From Pseudohaliea rubra DSM 19751 (lineage in GTDB: Bacteria > Pseudomonadota > Gammaproteobacteria > Pseudomonadales > Halieaceae): a stretch of DNA of 64,000 nt. The DNA lies in contig NZ_KN234753.1 of assembly GCF_000764025.1 (NCBI RefSeq), positions 1 to 64,000 on the forward strand, in the 5' to 3' direction. The notes beneath the pieces were generated by a model, which was not told the origin of the DNA, ran no database searches, and was given only the letters and a program-made list of their open reading frames with translations. Made by a program: the position numbers and the translations under genes. Below are positions 60,598 to 64,000 of this stretch, piece by piece; within the stretch, counting starts at the first letter, position 1, and each line of letters begins with the position of its first letter.

Positions 60598-61140
60598 ATG
60601 AATCAACTGCCAAGCCCCGGTAAGGCACTGACCCTGCTGTTCACCGCCGCGTTTCTTGTTGCCTGTTCGGGCTCTGACACGAAGGAGGACGAGGCCGCCG
60701 CCGAGGCCGCACGTCAGGCCGAGGTCGCCGCCGCCGAGGCCGCGCGGGAAGCCGAACGCCGGGCCGTAGAAGAGGTCGCAGCTGCCGAGCAGCGCGAACT
60801 TGAACAGGCCGCCATGGCCGCCGGGACGGTCTTCTACTTTGACTTCGACAGCTCTGTACTCAAGCCGGAGGCGCAGCAGGCGCTGGATGCCCACATTGCA
60901 CTCCTCCGCACCAGTGACGAGAGCGTCCGTCTTGAGGGCCACACCGACGAGCGTGGCACCCGTGACTACAATATGGCCCTCGGTGAGCGCCGGGCCAATG
61001 CGGTACGCGATTACATGGTTGTCAACGGTATTGCCAGCTACCGCATTGAGACCATCAGCTATGGCGAGGAAAAGCCGGTTGCCTACGGTTCCGGTGAGGC
61101 GAACTGGTCTCAGAACCGCCGCGTGGAACTGGTGAAGTAA
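60598..61140 (+). CDS. pal: Peptidoglycan-associated lipoprotein Pal
   Basis: 180 aa from ATG 60598, with AGGGAAGGA upstream. Lipobox LVAC (Cys23) is followed by an Ala/Glu/Arg-rich helical linker of about 45 residues and an OmpA-type domain (FYFDFDSSVLKPEA, LEGHTDERGTRDYN). It tethers the outer membrane to peptidoglycan. The linker is longer than in E. coli Pal. Confidence 0.96.
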   Translation: MNQLPSPGKALTLLFTAAFLVACSGSDTKEDEAAAEAARQAEVAAAEAAREAERRAVEEVAAAEQRELEQAAMAAGTVFYFDFDSSVLKPEAQQALDAHIALLRTSDESVRLEGHTDERGTRDYNMALGERRANAVRDYMVVNGIASYRIETISYGEEKPVAYGSGEANWSQNRRVELVK

Positions 61141-61157
61141 CCGACCAGCGGATATTG

Positions 61158-62003
61158 ATGCGGCAAGGTAGCTTCAAGCGACTCCTGACCGGGCTGGCCT
61201 TTTTGGCCGGCCCGGTGTGCTTTGGGGCTCAGGCCCAGGATTACCTTGACGTGGAGGCCGAGCGCGCCCGCAGCGGCAGTCCGACGACCGCTCAGCCGGC
61301 GCTGGCCCGCAGCTATGGGCTCGACAGCAGCGCGGGACCGGCCACGGTCAGTCGCCCGCCGGCACCCGCCAGTAACAGCGAAGAGACCATCGGCAACCTG
61401 TTCATCCAGCTGCAGCGCCTGCAGCAGGAAGTGATGCAGCTGAACGGGAAGGTCGAAGAGCAGGCCTACGAGCTTCGGCGCCTCAAGGAGCAGAGTCTGG
61501 AGCGCTATCTTGACCTCGATCGGCGTCTCGCCGGCAGTGGCGCGCCCACCAGCGGCAATACCGGCGAAAGCACGGTCATCGGCATGCCGGATGCGGGCAG
61601 TGGCGCCGAGGCCGCCGAGCAGCCGGGGGAGGGCGATGCCTACCGGGCTGCCTACGCGCGCGTTCGCAACCAGGAGTTCGATGCGGCGGTGGCGGCCTTC
61701 AAGCAGTTCCTGGAGCGTTTCCCGGACGGCCGCTACGCACCGAATGCCCATTACTGGCTCGGTGAGCTCTATCTTGTACTGCAGCCGCCGGACCCGGAAG
61801 CGGCGCGGCAGTCCTTCATGCTCCTTCTTGACCAGTACCCCGGTAACAGCAAGGAGCCCGACGCCCTCTACAAGCTCGGGCGCGTGCACTACATCAAGGG
61901 CAACCGGGAGCGCTCGAGGGAATTCATGGATCGGGTGCTTCGCCAATACCCGGACAGCTCCGCGGCGGGGCTGGCCGGAGAATTCATCGACCAGAATCTC
62001 TGA
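61158..62003 (+). CDS. cpoB: Cell division coordinator CpoB
   Basis: 281 aa from ATG 61158. A signal peptide ends near FGAQAQ. A coiled coil follows (about 78-120: NLFIQLQRLQQEVMQLNGKV) and then TPR-like repeats (about 160-281). It trimerises through the coiled coil and couples Tol energy to PBP1B during constriction. Last gene of the tol-pal cluster. Confidence 0.93.
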   Translation: MRQGSFKRLLTGLAFLAGPVCFGAQAQDYLDVEAERARSGSPTTAQPALARSYGLDSSAGPATVSRPPAPASNSEETIGNLFIQLQRLQQEVMQLNGKVEEQAYELRRLKEQSLERYLDLDRRLAGSGAPTSGNTGESTVIGMPDAGSGAEAAEQPGEGDAYRAAYARVRNQEFDAAVAAFKQFLERFPDGRYAPNAHYWLGELYLVLQPPDPEAARQSFMLLLDQYPGNSKEPDALYKLGRVHYIKGNRERSREFMDRVLRQYPDSSAAGLAGEFIDQNL

Positions 62004-62013
62004 GCTGCGCAAG

Positions 62014-62682
62014 ATGACCGCGGCCGTCCAGCCTGGCGCAACGACCCTGCGCCTTACTGAGATTTTCCACTCGCTCCAGGGTGAGGCGCGGACCGTGGGC
62101 CTGCCTACGGTTTTTGTGCGTCTGACCGGCTGCCCCCTGCGCTGTGTGTACTGCGATACCGCCTACGCTTTCAGCGGCGGCGAGCTGTGGGACCTCCCAC
62201 AGGTTCTCGACACCGTCGCCGGCTATGGAGCACGCTACGTCACTGTCACCGGCGGTGAGCCCCTTGCCCAGCCCGCCTGCCTGCCGCTGCTTTCCGCGCT
62301 CTGTGACGCGGGCTACGAGGTCTCCCTGGAAACCAGTGGCGCCATGCCCGTGGGCGAGGTGGATGCGCGGGTGGTGAAGGTGCTGGACCTGAAAACACCA
62401 GCTTCGGGAGAGCTGGCGCGCAACGACTATGGCAATATCGTGCACCTCACACGCAACGACCAGGTGAAGTTCGTGATCTGCGACCGCGCCGACTACGACT
62501 GGGCCTGCTTCAAGGTAGATGAGTACCGTCTGGTCGAACGTGCGGGCGATGTACTGTTTTCGCCCAGCCATGGCCAGCAGGATGCCCGGGAGCTCGCCGA
62601 GTGGATCCTCACCGACCGGCTGCCGGTGCGCCTGCAGCTGCAGCTGCACAAACTCCTCTGGAACGACGAACCGGGGCGCTGA
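62014..62682 (+). CDS. queE: 7-carboxy-7-deazaguanine synthase QueE
   Basis: 222 aa from ATG 62014. The radical-SAM cysteines are Cys40, Cys44 and Cys47 (CPLRCVYC). [12 protein letters not shown] binds the substrate side and VTGGEPLAQ is the SAM glycine motif. It contracts the pterin ring to CDG in queuosine synthesis. It follows cpoB by 10 bp and precedes queC, a common layout. Confidence 0.95.
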   Translation: MTAAVQPGATTLRLTEIFHSLQGEARTVGLPTVFVRLTGCPLRCVYCDTAYAFSGGELWDLPQVLDTVAGYGARYVTVTGGEPLAQPACLPLLSALCDAGYEVSLETSGAMPVGEVDARVVKVLDLKTPASGELARNDYGNIVHLTRNDQVKFVICDRADYDWACFKVDEYRLVERAGDVLFSPSHGQQDARELAEWILTDRLPVRLQLQLHKLLWNDEPGR

Positions 62683-62687
62683 GGGTC

Positions 62688-63365
62688 ATGGAAAAGCGCG
62701 CGGTCATCCTCAGCTCCGGCGGTCTGGATTCCACCACCGTGCTGGCCATGGCCCGCGCTGAAGGCTATGCCTGCTATACGCTCAGCTTCGATTACGGTCA
62801 GCGCCATCGCGCCGAGCTGAACGCCGCCGTGCGGGTAGCGGCTGCCCTGGGCGACGTTGAACACAAGGTCGTTTCCCTGAACCTCGACAGCATCGGCGGA
62901 TCGGCGCTCACGGATGCCGCCATCGCGGTACCCGAGGAGGCCAGCGAGGGCATTCCCGTCACCTACGTGCCGGCACGCAACACGGTTTTCCTCGCCATCG
63001 CCCTGGGTTGGGCCGAGGTGCTCAATGCCCGCGATATTTTTATCGGGGTGAATGCGGTGGACTATTCCGGCTATCCGGACTGCCGCCCGGCTTTCATCGA
63101 GGCTTTCGAGCGCGTGGCCAACCTCGCGACGCGCGTCGGCGTGGAAGAGGGCGGTATTCGCATCCGCGCCCCGCTCATGGAACTGGGCAAGGACGCGATC
63201 ATCCGTCGAGGCATGGAACTGGGGGTGGATTACGGGCTGACAGTCTCCTGCTACCAGGCCACGGACGAGGGTCTGGCCTGCGGTCGCTGCGACGCCTGCC
63301 GGCTGCGCCGGGAGGGTTTTGCCGCGGCCGGCGTGGCAGACCCGACCCGCTACCGCAAAGGCTGA
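62688..63365 (+). CDS. queC: 7-cyano-7-deazaguanine synthase QueC
   Basis: 225 aa from ATG 62688, with GAGGG upstream. The PP-loop SSGGLDST (9-16) binds ATP, and four cysteines near the C-terminus ([18 protein letters not shown]) bind zinc. It turns CDG into preQ0. queD and queF are not in the window. Confidence 0.96.
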   Translation: MEKRAVILSSGGLDSTTVLAMARAEGYACYTLSFDYGQRHRAELNAAVRVAAALGDVEHKVVSLNLDSIGGSALTDAAIAVPEEASEGIPVTYVPARNTVFLAIALGWAEVLNARDIFIGVNAVDYSGYPDCRPAFIEAFERVANLATRVGVEEGGIRIRAPLMELGKDAIIRRGMELGVDYGLTVSCYQATDEGLACGRCDACRLRREGFAAAGVADPTRYRKG

Positions 63366-63373
63366 ATTTACCC

Positions 63374-63401
63374 TTGAGTTTTCTCGCCAGATCCGTAAGA
63401 T
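63374..63401 (+). promoter_or_regulatory. Promoter of tRNA-Lys
   Basis: TTGAGT (63374-63379) and TAAGAT (63396-63401) are spaced by 16 bp and lie about 48 bp before the tRNA 5' end, directly after queC. Confidence 0.5.
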
Positions 63402-63449
63402 GCACGCCTCACTCGGTGCTCAGGCAATCGCCCCGCCGAGGCCCCTTCC

Positions 63450-63525
63450 GGGTCGTTAGCTCAGTTGGTAGAGCAGTTGGCTTTTAACCAATTGGTCGCT
63501 GGTTCGAGCCCAGCACGGCCCACCA
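63450..63525 (+). tRNA. tRNA-Lys (TTT anticodon)
   Basis: A 76-nt cloverleaf with encoded CCA. The anticodon loop CTTTTAA gives anticodon TTT, and the D loop AGCTCAGTTGGTAGAGC and T loop TTCGAGC are standard. An integrase gene faces its 3' end 117 bp away, so it is a probable integration site. Confidence 0.96.
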
Positions 63526-63561
63526 TTTTTTCTGGCTTGCAGCGTGAAGAAGCACTTACAG

Positions 63562-63590
63562 CTTCCCCACAGCAGCGCCTCTTCCCCACA
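63562..63590. repeat. 10-bp direct repeats between tRNA-Lys and the integrase
   Basis: CTTCCCCACA occurs at 63562-63571 and 63581-63590, a 19-bp period. The position, in the attachment region next to the integrase, fits integrase arm-type or accessory sites. Confidence 0.45.
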
Positions 63591-63642
63591 AAATCCCGAA
63601 AAGTTGCTCTAGCAGGTCCCCCTAAGGCTCAGGCTGCATGAG

Positions 63643-64000
63643 TCAGGCCTTCGACTCCTTGATGGTGAAGCCGGGTGCTGGCGTGGCCGTTTGCCCCCGT
63701 CGCCGGTAATGCTGCCGGGTCAGCTGGGTTGAGGAGTGCGCCAGCAGCTGGCTGGCCTGAAGGTCGGTTTCCAGATCGGACCCTACCTTCGCGCGCAGGT
63801 CATGCTCAGTGAACCGCTCCTCAAGCCTGGTTTCCTCCAGGGCCTTCTTCATGGATCGCTGCCATACGGACTGGAAGCCCGAGGCAGAGCGCGTTTCCAG
63901 GTCGTAGTAGGACTCCCCTTTCCGGTTGTGGAATAGCCAGGGGGAGATGACCGGACGGCGCCGCTTGCTGTTCTCCTGTTCGAAGTAGGCCTCGACCACG
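63643..64000 (-). CDS. Tyrosine-type site-specific integrase, C-terminal part (cut by window edge)
   Basis: The last 119 residues are visible; the gene begins beyond the right edge. The catalytic box HDLR (in FTEHDLRAKVG) and the later LLAHSSTQLTRQHYRR, with its His and the nucleophile Tyr, match the C-terminus of tyrosine recombinases. It points toward tRNA-Lys, the usual arrangement for islands or prophages inserted at a tRNA 3' end. The first catalytic Arg lies outside the window. In place of the usual LGH before the nucleophile, the sequence reads LAH. Confidence 0.85.
   Translation of the reverse strand, partial: VVEAYFEQENSKRRRPVISPWLFHNRKGESYYDLETRSASGFQSVWQRSMKKALEETRLEERFTEHDLRAKVGSDLETDLQASQLLAHSSTQLTRQHYRRRGQTATPAPGFTIKESKA

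Overview
The window is a GC-rich, densely packed chromosomal segment from a gammaproteobacterium. The evidence is the uninterrupted core order ruvC-ruvA-ruvB-ybgC-tolQ-tolR-tolA-tolB-pal-cpoB, the proA-nadD-rsfS-rlmH-mrdA-rodA-mltB-rlpA-dacA-ybeD-lipB cell-wall block, fadBA, a RegB/RegA redox pair, an ergothioneine (egtBD) operon and several TonB receptors. I cannot name the genus; a marine or halophilic lineage near Ectothiorhodospiraceae, Salinisphaerales or Nevskiales is a guess. Many operon junctions are 4-8 bp stop/start overlaps, and TTG or GTG starts are common.

Left part (1-8.1 kb): a patatin-like hydrolase cut by the window edge overlaps an AraC regulator, which is divergent from a diiron ferritin-like protein. 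Downstream of the latter lies a striking non-coding element (2725-2920): two long hairpins with different but self-complementary stems and the same 25-nt loop in opposite orientations. Then come rpsT, a tyrosine phosphatase, a small membrane protein, a PlsC-type acyltransferase and DinG.

8.1-16.7 kb: three paralogous TonB-dependent receptors on the minus strand. The first two share their upstream regions, including an 11-bp palindrome. A tRNA-Gly(CCC) lies between them, with a 22-bp copy of its 3' end nearby. A tandem REP/REPIN array (95-bp period) closes the cluster.

16.7-32.6 kb: fadBA; argF; grxD-bfr-bfd iron/sulfur genes with a Fur-like box; then the long proA-to-lipB run that links proline and NAD synthesis, ribosome maturation and cell elongation/septation.

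32.6-50.7 kb: a siderophore receptor with a PepSY membrane reductase; regB-regA; prfC; egtB-egtD followed directly by an ABC ATPase and a fused solute-binding/permease protein (candidate ergothioneine or betaine uptake), with a structured leader in front; glutathione peroxidase; a fatty-acid desaturase with a coiled-coil tail; a glutamine-synthetase-like enzyme with a LuxR regulator; a lytic transglycosylase; and proS.

50.7-64 kb: a histone-like HU protein with a lysine-rich tail, an FmdB-type zinc ribbon protein, aspS, yebC, ruvCAB behind a LexA-type box, the tol-pal cluster, queE-queC and tRNA-Lys(TTT). Beyond this tRNA the window enters a tyrosine integrase gene, so a genomic island or prophage very likely begins here and continues past the right edge.
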